From the NCBI RefSeq assembly GCF_017313785.1, contig NZ_JAFLNL010000005.1, forward strand, positions 1-64,000: a DNA stretch of 64,000 nucleotides, in the 5' to 3' direction. This DNA is from Flagellimonas aurea (lineage in GTDB: Bacteria > Bacteroidota > Bacteroidia > Flavobacteriales > Flavobacteriaceae). Under the pieces are notes generated by a model. It saw nothing but the letters and a program-made list of their open reading frames with translations. It did not search any database and had not been told where the DNA came from. Shown here piece after piece: positions 56,990-64,000 of the stretch. Both the position numbers and the translations under genes were made by a program. Numbering within the stretch: the stretch's first letter is position 1; the number at the start of each line of letters is the position of its first letter.

Positions 56990-57726
56990 AGCAAGGTCAC
57001 CTCTTTTAAATCGAATTCTTTAAGGACCTGGTCTTCCAGTTCAATAATCAGTTTGCCAGTTGGTGAAACCCTTCGGATAAAACCCATGAACCTATTTCCA
57101 TGGGGGTCGCTAAATGTAGAAGGCTTATCCTTCCTAAAAAGTAACTTCTCATAAGAAGGCAATAACTGTTTCACGGTTTTGGATTCAATCCTTTCCATAT
57201 GATGTTGAAGTCTGTGAAGCACCCCATATAAAAGCTCGTCCAAATCAAAATTGCGGCCCATAATCTGCTTTAATGAAGAAGCCTTCTCGAAATTCGTAAA
57301 ATCAGTTTGATTCACATTCAAACCAATTCCTATAATGGATTGGCCCACATACTCTCCCCTAAGCACATTTTCTATTAAAATGCCACAAATTTTCTTGGAA
57401 CCTGACATAATGTCGTTGGGCCATTTTACCGTCACATCGGGAATGGACAGCTCCATCAACGTGTCCAAAACAGCCAAGGAAACGGCAATATTCAACACAA
57501 ATTGATGCTTGACGCTCAGTGCATCAAACCTCCTCAACACGCTAAACGTAAGGTTTTTACCCCCTTCCGACTGCCAAACCGTTCCCATTTGCCCCCTTCC
57601 TTTAAGTTGTCGCTCGGTAACAACAACTGTATAATCCATAGGATTCTCGGAACGCAACAAATCCTTTAAATATTGATTTGTGGAGTCCGTGGCATCAAGT
57701 TTGAGTATTTGAAAATGTTTTCCCAA
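56983..57726 (-). CDS. birA: Biotin--[acetyl-CoA-carboxylase] ligase
   Basis: 247 residues. The biotinyl-AMP site has GRGQMGTVWQS and KWPNDIMSGSKKICGILIE. There is no N-terminal helix-turn-helix, so it is a ligase only and not a repressor of biotin genes. It overlaps the convergent SRPBCC gene. Confidence 0.95.
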   Translation of the reverse strand: MGKHFQILKLDATDSTNQYLKDLLRSENPMDYTVVVTERQLKGRGQMGTVWQSEGGKNLTFSVLRRFDALSVKHQFVLNIAVSLAVLDTLMELSIPDVTVKWPNDIMSGSKKICGILIENVLRGEYVGQSIIGIGLNVNQTDFTNFEKASSLKQIMGRNFDLDELLYGVLHRLQHHMERIESKTVKQLLPSYEKLLFRKDKPSTFSDPHGNRFMGFIRRVSPTGKLIIELEDQVLKEFDLKEVTLLY

Positions 57727-57781
57727 TATGACAAGCCTTTACGATTTGTTAAAAACTAGGGCTAAGAAAACAAAAAAAACA

Positions 57782-57789
57782 TAACTTTG
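57782..57789 (+). promoter_or_regulatory. -7 promoter element of the rsfS-ftsH unit
   Basis: TAACTTTG, a full TAnnTTTG match, 19 nt before the rsfS ATG at 57809. Confidence 0.5.
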
Positions 57790-57808
57790 TAAAAACTAAA
57801 CTTTTTGA

Positions 57809-58186
57809 ATGCAGAAAAAGAAAGCTAGCGCAGATGAATTGATTGCCTTGATCCTGGAAGGAATAGAAGACGTTAAAGGAGTTGACATAAATCTACTGGA
57901 CCTTAGGGAAATCGAAAATACAGTTTGCGACTACTTCATCATCTGTAACGGTACTTCCAACACGCATGTTAACGCAATAGTATCCTCCGTCCAAAAAAAG
58001 GTAAGCAAGGCCATACAAGACAAGCCATGGCATGTCGAGGGCTCCGAGAACGCCGAATGGGTGCTGATGGATTATGTAAACGTTGTGGTACATGTATTTC
58101 AAAAACACATTAGGGAATTTTACGATATTGAGGGACTTTGGGGAGATGCCAAGGTCACTATGGTGGAAAGCAGTTACAATTCTTAA
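57809..58186 (+). CDS. rsfS: Ribosomal silencing factor RsfS
   Basis: 125 residues. The family core is VCDYFIICNGTSNTHVNAIV, PWHVEGSENAEWVLMDYVNV and REFYDIEGLWGDAK. It binds uL14 and blocks subunit joining in starvation. ftsH starts 6 bp later. Confidence 0.96.
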   Translation: MQKKKASADELIALILEGIEDVKGVDINLLDLREIENTVCDYFIICNGTSNTHVNAIVSSVQKKVSKAIQDKPWHVEGSENAEWVLMDYVNVVVHVFQKHIREFYDIEGLWGDAKVTMVESSYNS

Positions 58187-58192
58187 GAAAAA

Positions 58193-60142
58193 ATGGCAAA
58201 AGAAAACAACCCGAATAATGCTCCCAAAAAACCACGATTTAGCTCGTGGTGGATATATGGTGTGGTCATCGCATTGATTATTGGCTTCCAATTTTTTGGC
58301 GGAAGCAGTTTTTCAAGCACTGAAAAAACCACAACTTCTGAATTACAGGAATTCTTACGTAATGGTGACATCTCCAAGATCGTCATAATTACGAACACAC
58401 GTCAGGCAAAGGTTTATCTAACCGAAGAGGCCCTGAAAAAAGACGTACACAAAGGAGTGGCCGAAAAACCCCTACTCCCATCTAGTGGTCTTGTTCCTCA
58501 ATATGTGCTGGATTATGGAGATTTACAGATTTTCCAGAATGAAATCACCGAAATAAAGAAAGAGAACAACCTGGACACCATTGTCGAGTTTGATACAGAG
58601 TCCAATGTTCTTGGGGAAATATTCCTAACCTTACTTCCTTTTGCCTTGATCATAGGCATCTGGATCTACCTAATGCGTAGAATGTCAGGTGGTGCCGGTG
58701 GAGGTGCAGGAGGTCAGATTTTCAACATAGGAAAATCCAAAGCCAAATTGTTCGACGAAAAAACAGACACCCGCACTTCATTTAAAGATGTTGCAGGATT
58801 GGAGGGAGCCAAAGAAGAAGTTCAAGAAATTGTAGAATTCCTTAAGAATCCCGACAAATATACCTCTCTTGGGGGAAAAATACCTAAGGGAGCCCTTTTG
58901 GTGGGCCCTCCAGGTACCGGTAAAACCCTATTGGCAAAAGCTGTTGCCGGAGAGGCAAAAGTTCCTTTCTTCTCCCTCTCAGGTTCGGACTTTGTGGAAA
59001 TGTTCGTGGGTGTGGGAGCATCAAGGGTGCGTGATTTGTTCAAACAAGCAAAGGACAAATCCCCAGCCATTATATTTATTGACGAAATCGACGCCATTGG
59101 GCGTGCAAGGGGCAAGAACAACTTTACAGGTTCCAACGACGAACGTGAAAATACCTTGAACCAGTTATTGACAGAAATGGATGGTTTCGGCACTAACACC
59201 AACGTAATTGTGCTCGCCGCCACCAACCGTGCCGATGTACTGGACAAGGCATTGATGCGCGCCGGACGTTTTGACCGTCAGATTTATGTTGATTTACCAG
59301 ATCTTAACGAAAGAAAAGAAATTTTCGAAGTACATCTTCGTCCCATAAAAACTGCAGAAACTCTGGATTTGGACTTTTTGGCCAAGCAAACACCAGGTTT
59401 CTCCGGTGCCGATATAGCCAACGTTTGTAACGAAGCTGCACTTATTGCTGCTCGTAAGGAGAAAAAAGCAGTGAACAAGCAAGATTTCTTGGACGCCGTG
59501 GATAGAATCGTTGGTGGTCTTGAGAAGAAAAATAAAATAATCACCCCGGACGAAAAGAAAACCATCGCGTTCCACGAAGCTGGGCACGCCACGGTGAGCT
59601 GGATGCTGGAACATGCCGCACCATTGGTCAAAGTTACCATTGTTCCAAGAGGACAATCTTTGGGTGCTGCTTGGTACTTGCCAGAAGAACGCTTAATTGT
59701 TCGTCCGGAACAGATGTTGGACGAAATGTGCGCCACCATGGGAGGTAGGGCCGCAGAAAAAGTGATGTTCGATAGAATTTCTACCGGCGCCTTGAGCGAT
59801 TTGGAAAAAGTAACCAAACAGGCCCGTGCAATGGTCACCATTTACGGACTTAACGAACAATTAGGCAACATTACCTATTACGATTCGTCAGGACAGAACG
59901 AGTACGGGTTTACCAAACCGTATAGTGAGGAAACGGCGCAAAAAATTGACCGGGAAATATCCAAAATGATCGAAGAGCAGTACCAGCGAGCCATTAAATT
60001 GTTGCAGGACAACAAGGACAAGCTCACCGAACTTGCCGAAAGACTTTTGGACAAAGAGGTTATCTTTAAGGACGATTTGGAAAAGATTTTTGGCCAAAGA
60101 CCTTTTGAAAAACAAGAGGGGAAATTGGAGCCTGCAGAATAA
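58193..60142 (+). CDS. ftsH: ATP-dependent zinc metalloprotease FtsH
   Basis: 649 residues: two membrane helices (about 20-36 and 143-161), AAA domain with Walker A GPPGTGKT (238-245), Walker B FIDEIDAI and second region of homology (RAGRFDRQIYVDLPD), then the zinc site HEAGH (461-465). It degrades membrane and regulatory proteins as a hexamer. Confidence 0.98.
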   Translation: MAKENNPNNAPKKPRFSSWWIYGVVIALIIGFQFFGGSSFSSTEKTTTSELQEFLRNGDISKIVIITNTRQAKVYLTEEALKKDVHKGVAEKPLLPSSGLVPQYVLDYGDLQIFQNEITEIKKENNLDTIVEFDTESNVLGEIFLTLLPFALIIGIWIYLMRRMSGGAGGGAGGQIFNIGKSKAKLFDEKTDTRTSFKDVAGLEGAKEEVQEIVEFLKNPDKYTSLGGKIPKGALLVGPPGTGKTLLAKAVAGEAKVPFFSLSGSDFVEMFVGVGASRVRDLFKQAKDKSPAIIFIDEIDAIGRARGKNNFTGSNDERENTLNQLLTEMDGFGTNTNVIVLAATNRADVLDKALMRAGRFDRQIYVDLPDLNERKEIFEVHLRPIKTAETLDLDFLAKQTPGFSGADIANVCNEAALIAARKEKKAVNKQDFLDAVDRIVGGLEKKNKIITPDEKKTIAFHEAGHATVSWMLEHAAPLVKVTIVPRGQSLGAAWYLPEERLIVRPEQMLDEMCATMGGRAAEKVMFDRISTGALSDLEKVTKQARAMVTIYGLNEQLGNITYYDSSGQNEYGFTKPYSEETAQKIDREISKMIEEQYQRAIKLLQDNKDKLTELAERLLDKEVIFKDDLEKIFGQRPFEKQEGKLEPAE

Positions 60143-60207
60143 AATCATTCAAAAAATTCTAATCAAAAGAATTATATTGATTCAGTAGAAAAGAACACAT
60201 GCCATAA

Positions 60208-60816
60208 ATGGGAGTTTTTAAAAAACTTTTCGGAGGAGGAAAAAAGGTTTCCAAGGAAACTGCGGAAACCCGTGGTGACCATATGCCCGATTTAAAAATT
60301 CCCGTAGATGAGAAATTCACCATCTACTTTAAGAAAAACGGCGGAAAATTCATCTACTGTGAAGATTTTGCCGAGGTTTCCGAAGCGCTTAAAAACATTA
60401 TTTCGGAAAACGACTGGCAAAACCACCTGTTTTATTCCTTGGACCCAAGACTGGAAACAAAGTTTGCATCCGAAAATCTTCAGTTTACCGACAATCGCAA
60501 GGAGAGCAATATTTTCTTTACCACCTGCGAGCATCTGGTTGCCCACAACGGCTCCATATTGGTGTGTTCCAATCAAATCAAGGAAAAGAAATTGGACGAA
60601 CTGCCATCCAACTTGGTAGTTTTTGCCACAACGAGTCAGTTAGTGGATTCCATAAGCGAAGCCCTTAAGATCATCAAGGAACGCTATCAAAAGAACATTC
60701 CCAACAATATTACCACATTAAAACACTTTCAGCCCACAGCGGAAAACAAAGATGATTTCCTTTCTTACGGAAGTGCATCAAAAAATGTATATCTTTTGCT
60801 CCTAGAAGATTTCTAA
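60208..60816 (+). CDS. LUD-domain (lactate utilisation type) protein
   Basis: 202 residues with a basic N-terminus (MGVFKKLFGGGKKVSKETA) and an LUD-type domain (NGSILVCSNQIKEKKLDELP, VVFATTSQLVDSISEALKII). Such proteins lacking the LutB/LutC partner genes occur between ftsH and cdsA in flavobacteria. A link to lactate is not shown here. Confidence 0.85.
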   Translation: MGVFKKLFGGGKKVSKETAETRGDHMPDLKIPVDEKFTIYFKKNGGKFIYCEDFAEVSEALKNIISENDWQNHLFYSLDPRLETKFASENLQFTDNRKESNIFFTTCEHLVAHNGSILVCSNQIKEKKLDELPSNLVVFATTSQLVDSISEALKIIKERYQKNIPNNITTLKHFQPTAENKDDFLSYGSASKNVYLLLLEDF

Positions 60817-60820
60817 GTAC

Positions 60821-61624
60821 ATGAGAGAAATTTTAAGACGCTCCATAACCGGGGTGATTTACGTGTTGCTTCTACTGGGTGCTGTTTTTCTAAGCTCGGA
60901 TGCCTTCGACTTTTTATTTATGACCTTTGGACTGGCATGCCTGTATGAATACAAGCGCATTGTAAACCTAAAGGGCTACCATATATTCATGGCCTATTTG
61001 GCACTTTGGTGGGTTTTTATATACCTTACCAATGACTCAACCGCCATAAACCTTCTAATGCTCTGTACCATCACGGTGGACATTGCATTGCTCATGTTCC
61101 TTTTCTCTAAAAGGCCCAAAAAATTTAGCACGTTCCAAAAATTCATCATTGGTTTATTTTACATCGGTGGAGGCTGTATTTTTTTGACCATGATTCCATA
61201 TAAACATGATGATTTTGCCCAATTTCTTATCATGGGCATCTTTATTTTGATATGGGTCAATGATACTTTTGCCTACCTAACAGGGCGAACTTTTGGCCGA
61301 ACCAAACTTTTTCCTTCAGTTTCTCCAAAAAAAACCATTGAAGGTTCTGTAGGAGGTCTTATTTTTGCATTGGTGGCCGCTTACTTTTTATCATGGTACG
61401 AAACCAGGTTGTCGATTACCGAGTGGATGGCAATGGCCTGTTTAATAGTTGTAGCGGGGAGTTTGGGAGATTTATTGGAATCCAAGTTCAAACGAATGGC
61501 CGGGGTTAAGGACAGTGGTGCCATATTGCCTGGACATGGTGGAATTTGGGACCGTTTGGATAGCCTAGTGTTCGCTGCGCCTTTTGCTTATTTGATTTTA
61601 AATATTTTCTCCTATGTTTCATAA
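60821..61624 (+). CDS. cdsA: Phosphatidate cytidylyltransferase
   Basis: 267 residues, about seven membrane helices. The CDP-alcohol signature near the C-terminus (GDLLESKFKRMAGVKDSGAI, LPGHGGIWDRLDSLVFAAP) is complete. It makes CDP-diacylglycerol. It overlaps psd by 11 bp. Confidence 0.96.
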   Translation: MREILRRSITGVIYVLLLLGAVFLSSDAFDFLFMTFGLACLYEYKRIVNLKGYHIFMAYLALWWVFIYLTNDSTAINLLMLCTITVDIALLMFLFSKRPKKFSTFQKFIIGLFYIGGGCIFLTMIPYKHDDFAQFLIMGIFILIWVNDTFAYLTGRTFGRTKLFPSVSPKKTIEGSVGGLIFALVAAYFLSWYETRLSITEWMAMACLIVVAGSLGDLLESKFKRMAGVKDSGAILPGHGGIWDRLDSLVFAAPFAYLILNIFSYVS

Positions 61625-62279
61625 AGAGGGTCAAAGAATTATTATCATCACTTTCTTTATCGTGGTTGCAGCCGTTCTGGCGGCGCATTACTACGTTAAT
61701 TTGGAATGGGCCCGGTTTTCGCTTCAGGTTGCCGCATTAATTTTTCTCATTGCCATTCTCCAGTTTTTCAGAAATCCCAAAAGACGTGTCACCCGTAGTT
61801 TTGATGAAATATTGGCCCCCGTTGACGGAAAGGTCGTGGTCATTGAAGAAGTGGATGAACCTGAATACTTCAAGGAAAAAAGAAAACAGGTATCCATATT
61901 CATGTCCCCCACAAATGTGCACGTAACCCGATACCCCGCCAGTGGAACAGTAACGTATTCCAAATATCATCCCGGGAAATATTTGGTAGCCTGGCACCCA
62001 AAATCGAGTACGGAAAACGAACGAACCACGGTAATTCTCCACACACCAAAATTCGGAGAAATAGGGTATAGACAGATAGCCGGTGCCATGGCCCGTAGGA
62101 TCGTAAACTACGCTGAGGAAGGTGAACAAGTAACCCAAGGCGAGGATGCAGGCTTTATAAAATTTGGGTCCCGTGTTGATTTGTTGCTCCCTTTGGATTG
62201 TGACATTACCGTTAAACTAAATCAAAAAGTAGTTGGAGCGCACACTTGCATAGCTACAGTGAGACCGTTAGATGATTAA
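61614..62279 (+). CDS. psd: Phosphatidylserine decarboxylase, short type
   Basis: 221 residues, the short form common in Bacteroidota. Two N-terminal membrane helices (about 9-25 and 33-48). Self-cleavage motif FGS in FIKFGSRVDLLLP; the serine would become the pyruvoyl group. It makes phosphatidylethanolamine. It overlaps the acyl-CoA-binding gene by 8 bp. Confidence 0.95.
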   Translation: MFHKEGQRIIIITFFIVVAAVLAAHYYVNLEWARFSLQVAALIFLIAILQFFRNPKRRVTRSFDEILAPVDGKVVVIEEVDEPEYFKEKRKQVSIFMSPTNVHVTRYPASGTVTYSKYHPGKYLVAWHPKSSTENERTTVILHTPKFGEIGYRQIAGAMARRIVNYAEEGEQVTQGEDAGFIKFGSRVDLLLPLDCDITVKLNQKVVGAHTCIATVRPLDD

Positions 62280-62535
62280 CGAAGATTTACATAAAAGATT
62301 CGAAGATGCCGTTAACTTTGTTAACGACTACACCGACCCTTTACCTGCAGATTTACTCTTAAAACTCTACGCCTACTTTAAGATTGCCAATAAAAACTTT
62401 GACAATCCAGGCAGTAGAACCCCGCTGATCAATGCATTTAAGGCAAATGCCCTGTTCCAAGCCAAAAGAATAAGTGTGGAAGAAGCCATGGAAAACTATG
62501 TGGAATTGGTCGATAAAGAACTAAAATCCCTTTAG
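62272..62535 (+). CDS. Acyl-CoA-binding protein
   Basis: 87 residues, the length of the compact eukaryote-type four-helix ACBP. Conserved LLKLYAYFKIANK and the following helix are present; the usual tryptophan of the KWDAW motif is missing (KANALFQ), so affinity may differ. It would carry long-chain acyl-CoA. It is tightly coupled to cdsA and psd, which suggests acyl-CoA supply or buffering for phospholipid synthesis. Its stop codon overlaps the stop of the convergent desaturase-type gene. Confidence 0.92.
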   Translation: MINEDLHKRFEDAVNFVNDYTDPLPADLLLKLYAYFKIANKNFDNPGSRTPLINAFKANALFQAKRISVEEAMENYVELVDKELKSL

Positions 62536-63800
62536 GAAACTAAATCCGAGGTCACAAACGATTTCTCAAAATAGGTAAAGTAGATTCCCCCAAAAATAGT
62601 GATCAAAAAATACAGGGCCACCAGATAGCTTCCCAGAGCAAGGTAGTTATCTATTCCAAACCAATCATTGGTAAAAAAAATCAATACCAGACCACCAAGC
62701 CCCCTGACCACCTCAATCCAAACTGCGTAATTTTTACGGTCCATTAAAGTCGTGTATCCATAAATACCCACAAATATGAATGCACCGAACAACAATAATC
62801 CATCAAAACCAATATCCGAATAGTTGTAGAACATAAATAGCATTAAAAAGGTGGTGACGATCAATTGGAACAATGCATAGCCCTTTAAAGAACTGGTAGC
62901 CTCTTGTCGGTACTTTCTGAAATTGTACACGTTCTCTATAATCCGAATCGGATATTTTTCCTTTACATCCTTTGGGCGCCATCCCGTGGGCATGAACCAG
63001 ATGCGTAATTTGTCCCAATAATTTTTGGTCCGCCAAGCATCCTGTATCAATCGCCATAAATGTTGAAAGTTGATAACGATAGGATTCCAAGTGTTGGCAG
63101 GTTTCAGCACACCATATTGTGGGGGCACTTCATCCAGTTCTTCTTGAAAAGTTCCGAAGATTCGATCCCAAACACAAAAAATCTGCCCAAGGTTTTTATC
63201 AATATACTCTGGATTAATGGCATGGTGAACCCGATGCTGCGAGGGGGTCACAATCACGTATTCCAAAACACCAAGTTTTCCAATATGCTGGGTGTGGTAC
63301 CAAAATTGGGCAAACAAATGGATAGGCGCCAAAATGGCAATCACTTGGTGCGGCACGCCCATCAGTGCGGCCGGAATCAAAAGGAGTGCATAATATCCCA
63401 ACAAATTTGAAATGGGCTGTCGCAACGCACAAGCCAAATTAAATTCTTCACTGCTATGGTGAATCACGTGCTGGTTCCAAAAAAAGTTAATATGATGGCT
63501 CAACCTGTGGTTCCAATAACCCGCAAAATCAAGAGCAATAAAGGCCACCACCCAGACCAACCACGTAGCCTTGATTTCAATAAGCGCCAAATGCTCCAAT
63601 AAAAAAGGGTAACTGATCAAAATAAGCACCAATCCCAAGGAATCCTTTACCACATTGGTCAAACCAGAGCTAAGACTGCTCACGGTATCCATGAGGTTGT
63701 GTTTTTGATCCTTAACAAAACGGCCGTAAAGAATTTCTATCAATACCAGGCCGACAAAAAACGGTGTAGCATATAACAATGCCGTTGCATACGATTCCAT
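62532..63800 (-). CDS. Sterol desaturase / fatty acid hydroxylase family membrane protein
   Basis: 422 residues. The di-iron histidine clusters are visible: HRLSHHINFFWNQHVIHHSS and HRVHHAINPEYIDKN. Hydrophobic helices flank them (about 4-24, 54-70, 77-95 and 135-160), and the C-terminal third (about 300-410) adds further membrane segments. Substrate unknown: lipids such as fatty acids or ether lipids are possible. Convergent with the lipid operon. Confidence 0.9.
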   Translation of the reverse strand: MESYATALLYATPFFVGLVLIEILYGRFVKDQKHNLMDTVSSLSSGLTNVVKDSLGLVLILISYPFLLEHLALIEIKATWLVWVVAFIALDFAGYWNHRLSHHINFFWNQHVIHHSSEEFNLACALRQPISNLLGYYALLLIPAALMGVPHQVIAILAPIHLFAQFWYHTQHIGKLGVLEYVIVTPSQHRVHHAINPEYIDKNLGQIFCVWDRIFGTFQEELDEVPPQYGVLKPANTWNPIVINFQHLWRLIQDAWRTKNYWDKLRIWFMPTGWRPKDVKEKYPIRIIENVYNFRKYRQEATSSLKGYALFQLIVTTFLMLFMFYNYSDIGFDGLLLFGAFIFVGIYGYTTLMDRKNYAVWIEVVRGLGGLVLIFFTNDWFGIDNYLALGSYLVALYFLITIFGGIYFTYFEKSFVTSDLVS

Positions 63801-63852
63801 TTCAAAAATTTAAATATTGCTCGCAGCAAGAATGGGATTATATGCCTTTAAG

Positions 63853-64000
63853 TTAATCTAAATTTTTAAATAACTGAATATCATTTGCATCCGTTAGATC
63901 GGGAATGTGTTCCGAGCGGGGAATACAGAGCACACTTCGTGGCTCTTTATCCACCAAAACCGCAACGGCTTTGGGCAATTCTTTCTCATCGCGCACTGGG
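63853..64000 (-). CDS. C-terminal fragment of an unidentified protein (continues past the window edge)
   Basis: An open frame enters from the right edge and ends at a TAA (63853-63855). The last 48 residues include PVRDEKELPKAVAVLVDKEP and SVLCIPRSEHIPDLTDANDI. It is hydrophilic, with no membrane segment in view. I do not recognise the family, and the stretch is too short to assign one. Confidence 0.6.
   Translation of the reverse strand, partial: PVRDEKELPKAVAVLVDKEPRSVLCIPRSEHIPDLTDANDIQLFKNLD

Overview
The window looks like chromosomal core sequence from a marine-type member of the Flavobacteriaceae (Bacteroidota). It resembles the Muricauda/Flagellimonas group, but that genus-level guess rests on gene content only. 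The supporting signs are type IX secretion/gliding-type surface proteins, a bacteroidal gene order (rpsU, xer, hpf, tRNAs, tuf, secE, nusG, rplKAJL, rpoBC), promoter elements of the TAnnTTTG type, almost no Shine-Dalgarno sequences, and a base composition near 40% GC.

Layout. 1-6945 (minus strand) holds surface biology: the N-terminal part of a repeat-rich exported protein, then a three-gene set made of a large adhesin-like secreted protein with nine calcium-binding-type repeats, a PorP/SprF outer membrane protein and a TPR/WD40-like/OmpA protein. 7345-9471 (plus) has release factor 3 and a small membrane protein. 9504-24713 (minus) is the translation/transcription block: rpsU, xerC, hpf, tRNA-Thr, Tyr, Gly, Thr, tuf, tRNA-Trp, secE, nusG, rplK, rplA, rplJ, rplL, rpoB, rpoC and a DUF3467 gene. 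24809-33143 (minus) carries metabolic, transport and redox genes. 33277-34973 (plus) is a marR, nitroreductase, yceI unit with a palindromic operator. 35088-41650 (plus) is a complete trpEGDCFBA operon preceded by an 18-codon leader peptide with three consecutive Trp codons and an intrinsic terminator, which is a classical translation-coupled attenuator. 41685-64000 is mixed housekeeping: peptidases, ppc, ddl, coaD, a two-component pair, pyrE, birA, rsfS-ftsH and a phospholipid set (cdsA, psd, acyl-CoA-binding protein).

How the genes work together. The rpsU-to-rpoC block supplies the translation and transcription machinery. Its first gene, rpsU, has an 11-nt perfect Shine-Dalgarno sequence in a genome that otherwise ignores such sites, as expected for bS21 autoregulation. 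The trp operon has two visible layers of control: attenuation at the leader and an LLES feedback motif in TrpE. The PorP and OmpA genes probably serve secretion or anchoring of the repeat protein encoded upstream of them.

Most interesting points: the trp attenuator; the rpsU Shine-Dalgarno; a flavobacterial dispersed repeat inserted in frame into trpF with a relative between trpD and trpC; a -7 promoter element embedded in a start codon between the Nudix gene and pyrE; a composition break inside the partial surface gene; a duplicated tRNA-Trp 3' end; and an Na+/alanine symporter fused to exported-type domains. I saw no CRISPR array, prophage or insertion sequence.
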